Shown here: in pieces, positions 9,652 to 18,813 of the stretch
Numbering within the stretch: the first letter of the stretch is position 1
How the letters are laid out: every line of letters begins with the position of its first letter
NCBI RefSeq assembly: GCF_013204855.1
Contig: NZ_JABMKZ010000035.1
Coordinates: 1 to 64,000 of the forward strand
Source: Paenibacillus alba
GTDB lineage: Bacteria > Bacillota > Bacilli > Paenibacillales > NBRC-103111
Direction: 5' to 3'
Length of the DNA stretch: 64,000 nucleotides
Translations under genes and position numbers: made by a program
The notes under the pieces: generated by a model
What the model saw: only the letters and a program-made list of their open reading frames with translations
Database searches by the model: none
What the model was told of the DNA's origin: nothing

Positions 9652-12087
9652 ATGAAAAAGTATGTGAGTAATATCTTAGCTGGAACAATGCTAGTGGGGT
9701 CTCTATTTGGGGGAGTTGCCAGTGCAGAAACAACAAAAAGTGCAGAAAGTGTTTCTAAATCAGAATCAAAAGCTGTGGGGACATCGCATTTAACGGATTT
9801 AACTGGACATTGGGTAAGTGAAAAAGCAAACCTTTGGAATACTCGAGGTGTTATTCAAGGTGCGGAGAATGCAAAATTCGAACCTGATCGAGGGCTCACT
9901 CGCGCAGAGTGGGTAACATTCGTGAATCGCATGTTTCAATATCAGGAATCAAAATCTTCGGTTGTTTTTTCTGACGTGAAGACAACGGATTGGTTCGCCA
10001 AAGAGGTTCAAGTAGCAGCGACGGCTGGATATATAAATGGCTATGAAGACAAAACCTTTAAACCAAATACGTTGCTATCCAGAGAAGAAGCAGCCGTCAT
10101 GATTAGTCGAATTCTATCTCTTAAAGGAGAGAATAAAGAATCGGCGTATGAAGATGATACGGTTATTTCGAGTTGGGCTAGAGAGGCGATTGGTGCAGTA
10201 TCCAAAAAAGGAATAATTGAGGGTTTCCAGGATGGCAACTTTAAACCTGCCAAAGATATAACACGTGCTGAAGCTGTTTCTTTATTAGACCGTGCATTTA
10301 ATAGTTTTGGTACTTGGTATGATGAAGCAACTACATACGGTCCTAAGACAGGCAAGGATACACTCGAAGGAAGTGTAATTTTGAATCAAGCAGGGGCTAC
10401 ACTTCAAAATGTAGATATTGCTGGAGATTTAATCATTACGAAAGCCGTTGGTGATGGAGATATCCATTTGAAAAATGTTACTGTTCGTGGGAAAACCTAC
10501 GTATACGGTGGTGGGGAACACAGCGTTCATTTAGAAGATTCTGTATTACTGACAGTGATTGTTAATAAATTAGATGGTACTGTACGTTTAGTGGCTACCG
10601 GTAAAACGAGTGTTCAAGAAATAACGATTCAGACTAGCGCAAATGTTGAGGCTGAAAAAGGAACTACAATTAACAAGTTAACATTAAGTAACGAACTACC
10701 AGAAAAATCACGAGTTATGATTTATGGTGAATTTGATACAGTAAATATTGAAGCAAAAAGTATTTTTGTTCAAATCCCTACAGGTAACATAAATCAATTG
10801 AATGTTGGTAAAGGCGCGGAAGGAATGATACTTGAGACAAGTAAAGAGTTGAGTATCTTATCCCTTGTTCTTAATGCGGCTGCCAAAGTTCTAGGCGAAG
10901 GAAATATAGATCGTGCTGTTGTGAATTCAAGCGGCATAACCATGGAACAAAAACCGAAAAATGTAACACTTGGCAGTGATGTACCGAGTGATGTGAAAAT
11001 TAATATTGGTGGTTCTGATAAGGTAGTTTCTGTTCCTCAAGAGAGTTCGGGATCTTCTGGCGGCTCAAGTGGTGGAAGTAGTGGAAGTAGTGGAAATGGA
11101 AACAGCGGTGGAAACAATGGAAATAATAATGGCGGATCAAAGAATGATGGTGCAATAGAAGGCGGAAGTTGGTACTACTTAGGACTAGCTTCTGAAACAG
11201 TAACAGTAGGTGAGTCCGTTTACGTCACCAGTACTAGAAACGGAACCGTTTATTTGTTCAAAAATAGTGGATTTAATGTATCTGATAAAGTAATGTTGGA
11301 AGCAGGAATTCAAGCAGGGCTTGTTCGTAAAGAAAGTATTAAATCCGGAGTTAGAACCAACGTTGATACGAGTGGATTTTATTTTAATGGACAATATGGA
11401 TATGGCGTTGTAGTTTTTGACGAGAAAGAAATACCCTCTTATCATAGACAGCTGACTATTTTAGATGATCAGACGAAAGCATTAATTAGTGAACCTAATA
11501 TAATAACGGTAGGGGCCGCTCAACAATATATTGAATTTGGTTATAATCGCGATATTACATTGGCAGAGGGTAAAAATTTACGAACTTCAGTCACAGTAGC
11601 AACTTATAATCAACCTTTTGTTCCATTATCAGCAGATGATGATGTAAAGATCGAAAGAAATAAAATAATCATTACACCAAAAGTGCCCTATGGAAGAAAA
11701 TATAAATTGGCAATTGCACAAAATTCAATTACTACAATTGATAAACAATACTTTAATAAGAGCTATGTAACTCCTTATACGATGACTTCATTTGCCAAAA
11801 TTGAAATGATATCTCCAAGCTATACTTACAATATGAAGGTTAAAATTGGTACGAAACTGAGATTTAAAACCGAAAGAGATGATACCGTATATTTTGTTTT
11901 AACTAGCACAGTCGGATATCCAAAGGATTTTGACAAAGAAGTTTCCGATGGTTATGGAAGAAAGATTATTGTTCCTGAAAACGGCACTAACGAAATATAT
12001 GAAGTCGATACAAGCTCATTACCGGTAGGTGAATATCGTTTGTTCCCATGGGAAGGATATAGTTTGTATGTACAGTTAATTGAATAG
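9652..12087 (+). CDS. SLH-domain surface protein with beta-helix-like repeats
   Basis: 811 residues from the ATG preceded by AGGAGAGAG; an upstream in-frame ATG would spoil the signal peptide. The signal peptide ends near ASAE (about residue 24). Three SLH modules occupy about 40-220, with TRAEW, SREEA and TRAEA motifs. Next, about 230-460, comes a repetitive beta-strand region resembling a right-handed beta-helix. A Gly/Ser/Asn-rich linker (11041-11160) leads to a C-terminal beta-rich domain of unknown family. It should attach to wall polymer by its N-terminus and display the C-terminal domain. Compared with the first SLH protein, the SLH modules are at the opposite end. It is monocistronic with a terminator at 12120. 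Confidence 0.88.
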   Translation: MKKYVSNILAGTMLVGSLFGGVASAETTKSAESVSKSESKAVGTSHLTDLTGHWVSEKANLWNTRGVIQGAENAKFEPDRGLTRAEWVTFVNRMFQYQESKSSVVFSDVKTTDWFAKEVQVAATAGYINGYEDKTFKPNTLLSREEAAVMISRILSLKGENKESAYEDDTVISSWAREAIGAVSKKGIIEGFQDGNFKPAKDITRAEAVSLLDRAFNSFGTWYDEATTYGPKTGKDTLEGSVILNQAGATLQNVDIAGDLIITKAVGDGDIHLKNVTVRGKTYVYGGGEHSVHLEDSVLLTVIVNKLDGTVRLVATGKTSVQEITIQTSANVEAEKGTTINKLTLSNELPEKSRVMIYGEFDTVNIEAKSIFVQIPTGNINQLNVGKGAEGMILETSKELSILSLVLNAAAKVLGEGNIDRAVVNSSGITMEQKPKNVTLGSDVPSDVKINIGGSDKVVSVPQESSGSSGGSSGGSSGSSGNGNSGGNNGNNNGGSKNDGAIEGGSWYYLGLASETVTVGESVYVTSTRNGTVYLFKNSGFNVSDKVMLEAGIQAGLVRKESIKSGVRTNVDTSGFYFNGQYGYGVVVFDEKEIPSYHRQLTILDDQTKALISEPNIITVGAAQQYIEFGYNRDITLAEGKNLRTSVTVATYNQPFVPLSADDDVKIERNKIIITPKVPYGRKYKLAIAQNSITTIDKQYFNKSYVTPYTMTSFAKIEMISPSYTYNMKVKIGTKLRFKTERDDTVYFVLTSTVGYPKDFDKEVSDGYGRKIIVPENGTNEIYEVDTSSLPVGEYRLFPWEGYSLYVQLIE

Positions 12088-12119
12088 CTAAAATGTAAAA
12101 GACATAGGCGACTTCTAGT

Positions 12120-12150
12120 AGGCGTTCACTCTATTGGGTGAGCGCCTTTT
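12120..12150 (+). terminator. Intrinsic terminator after the SLH gene
   Basis: AGGCGTTCACTC and GGGTGAGCGCCT form a 12-pair stem with a short loop, followed by TTTT. Confidence 0.85.
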
Positions 12151-12170
12151 ATGTCTACCAGCTTTTTTCG

Positions 12171-12218
12171 GAAAGTACAGTGCTTTTTTGAGGCTGCAAA
12201 AAGGAGCAGTATACGGTA
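12171..12218. repeat. Dispersed extragenic repeat (AGTACA ... GCAAAAA-GAGCAGTAT type), copy 1
   Basis: Begins GAAAGTACAGTG and ends GCAAAAAGGAGCAGTATAC. The same two blocks recur at 15093-15165 in another gap, and a more decayed relative lies at 48825-48938. No coding frame explains it. Confidence 0.55.
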
Positions 12219-12245
12219 TTTTTGTTTATTGTTATGCTAGGAAGA

Positions 12246-12274
12246 AGTCCCTATGAGGCAAATCAATAGGGACT
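12246..12274. repeat. Inverted repeat upstream of the membrane AraC regulator
   Basis: AGTCCCTAT (12246-12254) and ATAGGGACT (12266-12274) are perfect 9-bp arms, ending 17 bases before a TATAAT box at 12292-12297. No T-tract of terminator quality follows, so it may be an operator or a weak terminator. Confidence 0.4.
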
Positions 12275-12348
12275 GTTTCCGTTGGAAGCGGTATAATAAG
12301 GTTGAATTATTCATGGGCTAGCAGCTAGGGCATAAGGGGGGAACTGGT

Positions 12349-14712
12349 ATGAAGCTTTGGCGAATCGTTCAGGAAAAAAAGTATTTGCTGCGCATTTTTT
12401 TATGGATCAACTGCATTATCCTGCTCATCTTACTTTCATTTTCCAGCCTTATTTATGTGAATGTGGAGAAAAATGTTTTCCAAAGCGAATATGAGGGCAG
12501 CCAAAAAGTACTGTCGCAAATGAAGTACAACATTGATTATTTGGATACGATGATCCGCAAGCTTACCTTTTCTACATACAGCAGTAATGATGTGAAAGCC
12601 CTCATGTATTTGAATGATGAAGAGACGTACGATCATATGAATACAATTAATAAATTGAACGCAACCATCGTCGCCAATTATCCGTTTATTCAATCCGTCT
12701 ATGTCTATAACAATCATAAGAAGATGTATTACTCCACCTTCGGTGATTTGTATCATAAAGATGTCGAGTTGGACAAGGTTCTCTCGGCGAACCCGCCGAT
12801 CACACCATTAAAAGCCATTGTGCGGAAAATGCAAACCGGCGGCAGCAGTGAAAGTCCTATTTATGAAACCGTGCTAAGTTACGTCATGTTCGAAAATGTG
12901 GATGAACAAGGTATCATGGATGGTGCCATCATTCTCAATGTGAAATTAGATTGGCTCGTGGACAATATTCGAACGATTAACCAGTTTGATTCGCGCACGC
13001 AAAGCGATTTATACATTTTAGACGACAACCACAAATTTATGGAAACGGATCCAAACCGTTTGATAGCTGAAAATTCATCCGCTGCTACGATTAAGCAAGC
13101 CTTCGAAACATCGGTTTCCCAAGATCGGGTTCATGCGGGGGAGCCTGCTGGATTCTTTTCGTCCAAAGTGAATGGCGAGAATTTCATCGTTTCGTATATC
13201 TATTTGGAAAATACGGGTTGGACACTTTTGGAAGCGAAACCATATAAAGAAGTGTACGCGAATTTGAAACAGCTCATGGATACGATTCTCATCATAACGG
13301 CTGCTGTGTTTGTCGGGGCGCTGCTCTTAACGCTATCGGCTTCGCAGGGCATTTATAGGCCAGTGAGAAGGCTGATGGAACAAACCTCTTGGAGCGGCGC
13401 GGTAAAGGATGGATCTCTGGAGCCCGGCTTGAAAGACGAATTCTCCTATTTGACCGAGGTGTACCGGAAGTCGAGAGAACAGCTGTATGAATACCATCTC
13501 GAAAAAAACAATAATACGAGTATCATGAAGATTTACTTTTTGAAAAAGCTGATCTCGGACAGCTACAGCATGAACGTCTCCGAATTCGAAGATGTGCTTA
13601 GATTGTTGAACGTATCTTTGTCCCAAGATCAACCATTCATGATCTGTGTTCTTCGTATCGATGAGTACAAACGGTTTCTGAGCCATAAAAGCTTAGCGGA
13701 GAGGGAGCTACTACGTTTTGCAATTGCCAATATAACAACGGATGCTTTATCGAAAACCTGTGTCGCGCAAACGGTGGACATGAAAGATGACTCTTTCACG
13801 ATTCTATTGAACACGGCAGACAGCCAAGCTGAATCTGTGGAAATCGTGAAGCAAGCGCTTGTGGAAGCGCAAAGCTATATTCAGAAGCATTATCATGTGT
13901 CCTTTTCCGCGACGGTGAGCAGTCCCATTACGGAATATACAGCGATTGCCGCCGCCTATAACAGCACCTTGGCTAACAGCTCATATCGTTATGTGTTCGG
14001 AACGAAGTCGGTGATTACGCAAGCTCTTATCGATGACAATACGGGGAGCGTAGACATTGAGCATGTATGGGTAATGGTAAGCAAGTTGATTGAAGCTGTT
14101 CCCAAAGGGAATGCGCCCAAAACGGAGGAAAAGCTTCGCGATGTTTTTCAGCAGATCCGCAAGCTGGACTATGGCAGCATTATGTTAGTGAGCATGCAGG
14201 TCGTTCATCAATTGAAGAAGACGATTTTTGAAATGAATCGTACGAGCAAGGAACCGATTGCGATCCCTGCGAGGCTCATGAGCCGGGAGTTGTATGAGGA
14301 GGAAACGATCGAACAATTCGAGCAGCTCCTCTTGGAAGCCGTTAGATCCATCCATAGCGAGGGCGAAGAAAAAGCGATCCAAGGCAACCAGGTTGTAGCC
14401 GATACGGTCAAAGAAATCATTGACTCCAACTATTTTGATTCCTCGCTTTCGGCCGCAAGCATCTCTGACATGATGAGATTGCCCGCTTACAAATTGAGCA
14501 AAATATCAAAGATACATCTGGGGATGTCGATACCAGAATATATTAATCAGGTTAAGCTGCATAAAGCGGTGGAATGGATGGAGAATTCCAAACTAAGCAT
14601 CCAGGAGATTATGCAGCGAGTCGGCGTGGAGAACGAAAGTTATTTCTATAAACTATTTAAGGCCAAGTTTGGGATGACGCCTAGAGAGTATATGGCCAAA
14701 CGGACAAGATGA
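12349..14712 (+). CDS. Membrane-bound AraC-family regulator with extracytoplasmic sensor domain
   Basis: 787 residues. A membrane helix near 15-37 and a second near 300-325 enclose an extracellular, Cache-like sensor region. A linker of about 300 residues follows, and the C-terminal hundred residues form the double helix-turn-helix AraC domain (ending GMTPREYMAK). This architecture is common in Paenibacillus next to sugar ABC transporters: the ligand outside is sensed and the inner domain activates the neighbouring transport operon. GGGGGGAAC precedes the ATG and a TATAAT sits at 12292. The likely target is the operon that follows after a repeat-filled gap. Confidence 0.88.
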   Translation: MKLWRIVQEKKYLLRIFLWINCIILLILLSFSSLIYVNVEKNVFQSEYEGSQKVLSQMKYNIDYLDTMIRKLTFSTYSSNDVKALMYLNDEETYDHMNTINKLNATIVANYPFIQSVYVYNNHKKMYYSTFGDLYHKDVELDKVLSANPPITPLKAIVRKMQTGGSSESPIYETVLSYVMFENVDEQGIMDGAIILNVKLDWLVDNIRTINQFDSRTQSDLYILDDNHKFMETDPNRLIAENSSAATIKQAFETSVSQDRVHAGEPAGFFSSKVNGENFIVSYIYLENTGWTLLEAKPYKEVYANLKQLMDTILIITAAVFVGALLLTLSASQGIYRPVRRLMEQTSWSGAVKDGSLEPGLKDEFSYLTEVYRKSREQLYEYHLEKNNNTSIMKIYFLKKLISDSYSMNVSEFEDVLRLLNVSLSQDQPFMICVLRIDEYKRFLSHKSLAERELLRFAIANITTDALSKTCVAQTVDMKDDSFTILLNTADSQAESVEIVKQALVEAQSYIQKHYHVSFSATVSSPITEYTAIAAAYNSTLANSSYRYVFGTKSVITQALIDDNTGSVDIEHVWVMVSKLIEAVPKGNAPKTEEKLRDVFQQIRKLDYGSIMLVSMQVVHQLKKTIFEMNRTSKEPIAIPARLMSRELYEEETIEQFEQLLLEAVRSIHSEGEEKAIQGNQVVADTVKEIIDSNYFDSSLSAASISDMMRLPAYKLSKISKIHLGMSIPEYINQVKLHKAVEWMENSKLSIQEIMQRVGVENESYFYKLFKAKFGMTPREYMAKRTR

Positions 14713-14797
14713 TAAGTGGGGAAAAGCTGTCGGCCTACTTTGGAGGCTATGCCTGCTTTTTCGGCCGCCTCGGAGAGGGATGGCTGCTATTCCCCTT

Positions 14798-15050
14798 CTG
14801 AGCCTGCCTTTTTTGGCAGTCTCAGCGGGGGTTTGCGGATTTTTGCTTCTGAGCCGGCGTTTTCGGCAGGCTCAGATCGAGTTTGATGGGGGTTGATGGT
14901 TTTTCCGGTACGAGCCTGCCTTTTTGGCAGTCTCAGCGTGAGGTTGCGGCTTTTTTGCTGCTGAGCCGGCGTTTTCGGCAGGCTCAGATCGAGTTTGATG
15001 GGATTTGATGGTTTTTCCGTCTCGAGCCTGCCTTTTTGGCAGTCTCAGCA
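14798..15050. repeat. Array of five alternating hairpins (GCCTGCC family), 51/61-bp pitch
   Basis: Five hairpins with outer arms (C)TGAG and CTCAG. Type 1 (GAGCCTGCC, T5-6 loop, GGCAGTCTC) begins at 14800, 14912 and 15024. Type 2 (GAGCCGGCG, TTTT loop, CGGCAGGCTC) begins at 14851 and 14963. Start-to-start distances are 51, 61, 51, 61. The array is a 112-bp two-hairpin unit repeated a little over twice; spacers are also similar. An isolated perfect member is at 21999-22025. Confidence 0.9.
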
Positions 15051-15061
15051 TACAAAAAAGT

Positions 15062-15090
15062 CCGTCGACCAACGTGTCGGCGGCTTTTTT
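15062..15090 (+). terminator. Terminator-like hairpin before the permease gene
   Basis: CCGTCGAC (15062-15069) and GTCGGCGG (15076-15083) then C and six T. A close relative with the same loop region is at 48795-48822. It may end the regulator transcript. Confidence 0.65.
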
Positions 15091-15092
15091 GC

Positions 15093-15165
15093 GTAAAGTA
15101 CAGTTGAAATCCGGCCGGATTTCAAAACTACAGTACATTTTAGCAGGCGCAAAAATGAGCAGTAT
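15093..15165. repeat. Dispersed extragenic repeat, copy 2, with a 20-bp perfect palindrome
   Basis: Contains GTAAAGTACAGT, a perfect 20-bp palindrome at 15105-15124 centred on CCGGCCGG, and the GCAAAAATGAGCAGTATTC end block shared with 12171-12218. No T-tract follows the palindrome, so it is not a usual terminator. Confidence 0.6.
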
Positions 15166-15238
15166 TCAATTCGTCAGGGGATTTCGTATGATGAAATCGC
15201 AAAGGACGAAGCAGCACTTACAGAAGGAGGTATCACAC

Positions 15239-16168
15239 TTGGGAATCTTCACCGCCTTACAGAAGGAATGGAAGCATTTCTGGAAAGCAAGGAGCTTATT
15301 TTTCATCGGTTTGCCAGCGGTACTTGTTGTGTTTGTATTTTACTACTTGCCGATGTATGGCATTGTGATCGCATTTAAGGATATTAACTATACCAAAGGC
15401 ATTTGGGGAAGCGATTGGGTAGGGCTTCATAACTTCAAGTTTTTTTTCAACTCGCAAGACGCGCTGAGGATTACACGGAACACCTTGTTGTTAAATGGGT
15501 TGTTTATTGTCGTGGGGATGTCCTGCGCTCTAGTCATCGGTTTATTGCTGGCTGAGTTAGGCCGAAGATGGGTCAAACTGTTCCAAACGATTTTGTTCTT
15601 TCCTTATTTTCTTTCATGGGTTGTCGTAGGTTTTGTCAGCTACATTTTGCTGAATCCTTCCTTCGGTGTGATCAATAAGGCGTTGGAGCAGCTTCATGTG
15701 GCCCCGATCGACTGGTATAGCAAGCCGGGGTATTGGCCGGTTATTTTACTGCTAACGTATTTATGGAAAAATGTCGGATACACCGCGATCATCTTCTTCA
15801 CAGGCTTGCTGTCCATCGACAACAGTTATTATGAGGCTGCTTCCATAGATGGAGCTTCTAGGTTGCAGCAAATTCGAAAAATTTCCATCCCGCTCATTTT
15901 GCCATTAATTACGATGTTGTTCATGCTCAATGTGGGCCGCATTTTTTACTCGGATTTTGGATTGTTCTACTTTGTGCCTAGGGATGCGGGAATGCTGTAT
16001 GCCACGACAGATGTTGTTGATACGTATGTGTTCCGTTCGCTGCGTGTTGTCGGAGATTTGGGTATGGCGTCTGCAGCCAGCTTGTATCAGGCGATTGTTG
16101 GTTTGATTCTGGTTGTAGCGACTAATTTATTCGTTCGTAAATTTAATCGAGACAACGCTTTGTTCTAG
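15239..16168 (+). CDS. Carbohydrate ABC transporter permease, LplB family
   Basis: 309 residues from a TTG start. AGGAGG at 15225-15230 sits 8 bases before this TTG, whereas upstream in-frame starts lie in repeat sequence and lack such a site. Six membrane helices; the EAA-type loop YEAASIDGASRLQQIRKISIPLI (about 220-242) couples to the ATPase. It pairs with the YtcP-type permease 14 bases downstream to form the channel for an oligosaccharide. No ATPase gene is in the cluster, which is usual for this family, where a shared MsmX-type ATPase energises many systems. Confidence 0.9.
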   Translation: MGIFTALQKEWKHFWKARSLFFIGLPAVLVVFVFYYLPMYGIVIAFKDINYTKGIWGSDWVGLHNFKFFFNSQDALRITRNTLLLNGLFIVVGMSCALVIGLLLAELGRRWVKLFQTILFFPYFLSWVVVGFVSYILLNPSFGVINKALEQLHVAPIDWYSKPGYWPVILLLTYLWKNVGYTAIIFFTGLLSIDNSYYEAASIDGASRLQQIRKISIPLILPLITMLFMLNVGRIFYSDFGLFYFVPRDAGMLYATTDVVDTYVFRSLRVVGDLGMASAASLYQAIVGLILVVATNLFVRKFNRDNALF

Positions 16169-16182
16169 GGAGGAGGGTGACA

Positions 16183-17070
16183 GTGCGTTCATCTATCAAG
16201 AAAAAGTCAGAAAACAACTGGCTGATCATTCTATTCTTTGTTGTTCTATCGATCTTGTTCATCTATCCCATGTTGTACGTCATTTCTGTCTCGCTTTCAT
16301 TTGACGGGGACATCGCGAAGTATGGTTATCAACTGATTCCCAAACGGATTACGTTTGTCGCGTATTCGTATATTTTCCAAACGCCCAAGGCGCTGCTTCA
16401 ATCCTATATGATCACGATTTTTGTGACCGTCGTGGGAACTGCGTTAAGCTTGATTCTCACTTCTTCCATTGCTTACATTATGACCCGGAAGGATTATCGC
16501 TATAGCAAAATTACGAGCTACTTCATCTTCTTCACGCTGTTGTTCAATGCAGGATTAGTTCCTTCGTACATTATTACAACCAGCGTATTGCACATTCAGG
16601 ATACGATTTGGGCATTAATTCTTCCGTATGGCGTCAGCGCGTGGTTTACGATGCTTATGAAAGGTTTCATGGATGGCTTGCCTTTCGAAATTATTGAATC
16701 TGCCAAAATCGACGGTTCGTCGGAACTGAGCACCTTTGTGCGGATCGTTCTTCCGCTGTCGAAGCCGGCGCTGGCTACGGTGGGCTTGTTCTACGCACTA
16801 GCGTATTGGAACGATTGGTGGCTTGCCATGCTCTATATTCAAAATGAAAAATTGATACCGCTTCAATATTTCCTGCAGCGGATCATGTCTAATATCGAGT
16901 TTTTGACGAAAAACATGCAAGCGGGGATCAGCATTGATATGAGCGCTATTCCAGCTGAATCTTCCCGTATGGGGATTGCTATTCTGGCCGCTGGCCCGAT
17001 GTTGTTCGCTTTCCCTTTCTTCCAGAAATACTTGATCAAAGGATTGACAGTTGGTGCGGTTAAAGGCTAA
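16183..17070 (+). CDS. Carbohydrate ABC transporter permease, YtcP family
   Basis: 295 residues from GTG at 16183, with AGGAGG 6 bases upstream; an in-frame GTG two codons earlier overlaps that site and is less likely. Six membrane helices. The EAA loop reads FEIIESAKIDGSSELSTFVRIVLPLS. The C-terminal end QKYLIKGLTVGAVKG is the standard terminus of this family. It forms a heterodimeric channel with the preceding LplB-type subunit and should receive sugar from the lipoprotein encoded next. Confidence 0.9.
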   Translation: MRSSIKKKSENNWLIILFFVVLSILFIYPMLYVISVSLSFDGDIAKYGYQLIPKRITFVAYSYIFQTPKALLQSYMITIFVTVVGTALSLILTSSIAYIMTRKDYRYSKITSYFIFFTLLFNAGLVPSYIITTSVLHIQDTIWALILPYGVSAWFTMLMKGFMDGLPFEIIESAKIDGSSELSTFVRIVLPLSKPALATVGLFYALAYWNDWWLAMLYIQNEKLIPLQYFLQRIMSNIEFLTKNMQAGISIDMSAIPAESSRMGIAILAAGPMLFAFPFFQKYLIKGLTVGAVKG

Positions 17071-17156
17071 CTGAAAGTAAGTGTTTGTCAATCCGAATCC
17101 GGATCGGATGATAATAGATTGTACTGCCTGTAACATGACATTAGGAGGGTTCGCAT

Positions 17157-18716
17157 ATGAAAAATAGAACAATCAAAGCCTTGTCACCCGTCATTGTAAG
17201 CTGTTTGTCCATCAGTATGCTGCTTAGCGCTTGCGGAGCCAACAATAACAGTGCATCTCCTTCGCCAGTCAGCAGCGCGCCTGCTTCCCCAGCAAGCAGT
17301 GCTGCCGCTAGTCCAGCCACAGCGGAGCTTAAGCCTTATGAAATTACATGGTATTTGCCGCAAAGCGTATTCCCAGATGCTAAGCTTGTGCAGGATGCGA
17401 TGAGCAAGATTACCAAAGAAAAAATAAACGCCACGCTGAATATTCAATTAGTCGATTGGGGTACGTACGATCAGAAAATGCAAGCGATTGCAGCTTCAGG
17501 GGAGAAAGCGGATCTGATTTTCACATCGAACTGGACGAATGATTACCTGCAAAACGTAAACAAAGGGGCATTCCTCGACATTACGGATCTGTTATCCAAA
17601 TACGGTTCAGATATAACGAAGCAAGTACCCCCATCTGCCTGGGATGCCGCGAAGGTGAAAGGCAAGCTGTATGGCATTATTAATACCCAAGTTCTGGCTC
17701 GCACACCGGGCGTACTTATCAACAAAACATACTTGGACAAATATGGGTTTAAGGCCGATCAGTTCAAAAAATTGGCTGATTTGACACCGTTTTTTGAAAA
17801 AGTCAAACAGGCTGAGCCGGATAAATATCCGTTTAGTTTAAAAGGCGACACCGATGTGATGGGCAACTACGGCACCGCGATCGGACTTGAATATTTCTCC
17901 CAGAAAAATCCTGGTGTCATTCGAATCGACGATGCCTCGTCCAAAGTCGTGAATTTGTATGAAACGGCGGAGTTCACGGCCTTTTTGAAACAAATGCGTG
18001 AGTGGTACAGCAAAGGGATTATCCGCAAAGACGCGGCGACGATTAAAGACACGAACTCGGATGAATTGGCAGGCAAATATGTGTCTTCTACATTTACCGT
18101 TATCAATCCAGATACAGCTGCGAACCAAGCTCAAAGATTCGGCGGTGGAGATGCAGCCAACGTAGCAGCTATAGAGTTCTCTAAGCCCTATATGAGCACA
18201 GGATCTATTATCGCAACCATGACAGCGATTTCCCGAACGTCCAAAGATCCAGCAAGAGCGATGATGTTCTACAACCTGATGTATGCCGATCCGGAGCTGT
18301 TTAATTTGATGAGCTACGGTATTGAAGGCAAGCATTATACGAAGGTTTCGGATGGTTTGATCAAAAAAGTCGACAATGCCGGTTATTGGATGGACTCTGG
18401 TTGGGAATACGGCAACATGTTCAATTCGTTCCGCACTAGCGCGACTCAGCCGAAATGGTATCCAGCAGGCCCTGATAAGAACGCCGCAGCTGTTCCGTCC
18501 AAATTGTTAGGCTTCTCGTTCGATCCAAGCAACGTGAAAAGCGAATTGGCGCAAACCGCCTCGGTCGTGGACGAATTCTATGCCGGACTGATCACAGGTA
18601 TTGCCGATCCGGATACCACCTTGCCAACGATGAATGCGAAGTTGAAAAAGGCGGGCTTGGACAATATTCTTGCAGAAATGCAGAAACAAATTGATGCTTG
18701 GAAAGCATCCAAATAA
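17157..18716 (+). CDS. Extracellular solute-binding lipoprotein of a sugar ABC transporter (LplA type)
   Basis: 519 residues. A signal peptide ends in the lipobox LLSAC, so Cys26 should carry the lipid anchor. A Ser/Ala/Pro-rich linker (27-60) precedes the two-lobed binding domain, which opens ITWYLPQSVFPDAKLVQDAMSK as in other family 1 solute-binding proteins. GGAGG precedes the ATG. It captures an oligosaccharide outside the membrane for the two preceding permeases. The secreted glycosidase downstream probably generates the substrate. A terminator at 18725 separates the two, though readthrough is possible. Confidence 0.9.
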   Translation: MKNRTIKALSPVIVSCLSISMLLSACGANNNSASPSPVSSAPASPASSAAASPATAELKPYEITWYLPQSVFPDAKLVQDAMSKITKEKINATLNIQLVDWGTYDQKMQAIAASGEKADLIFTSNWTNDYLQNVNKGAFLDITDLLSKYGSDITKQVPPSAWDAAKVKGKLYGIINTQVLARTPGVLINKTYLDKYGFKADQFKKLADLTPFFEKVKQAEPDKYPFSLKGDTDVMGNYGTAIGLEYFSQKNPGVIRIDDASSKVVNLYETAEFTAFLKQMREWYSKGIIRKDAATIKDTNSDELAGKYVSSTFTVINPDTAANQAQRFGGGDAANVAAIEFSKPYMSTGSIIATMTAISRTSKDPARAMMFYNLMYADPELFNLMSYGIEGKHYTKVSDGLIKKVDNAGYWMDSGWEYGNMFNSFRTSATQPKWYPAGPDKNAAAVPSKLLGFSFDPSNVKSELAQTASVVDEFYAGLITGIADPDTTLPTMNAKLKKAGLDNILAEMQKQIDAWKASK

Positions 18717-18724
18717 AGATCAAT

Positions 18725-18766
18725 AGCCGCTTTTCTTCTTTTTAGAAAGTTGAAAGCGGCTTTTTG
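18725..18766 (+). terminator. Intrinsic terminator after the binding-protein gene
   Basis: AGCCGCTTT and AAAGCGGCT arms, then TTTTT. Confidence 0.85.
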
Positions 18767-18813
18767 TCTAACGATTTCCAAAATGTATTAACAAACATGA
18801 GGAGGTTTTAGTA

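Noticed and set aside
14872..15138. Minus-strand open frame across the hairpin array
   Set aside because: Its repeats are those of the extragenic array; composition is not protein-like and no ribosome site is present.
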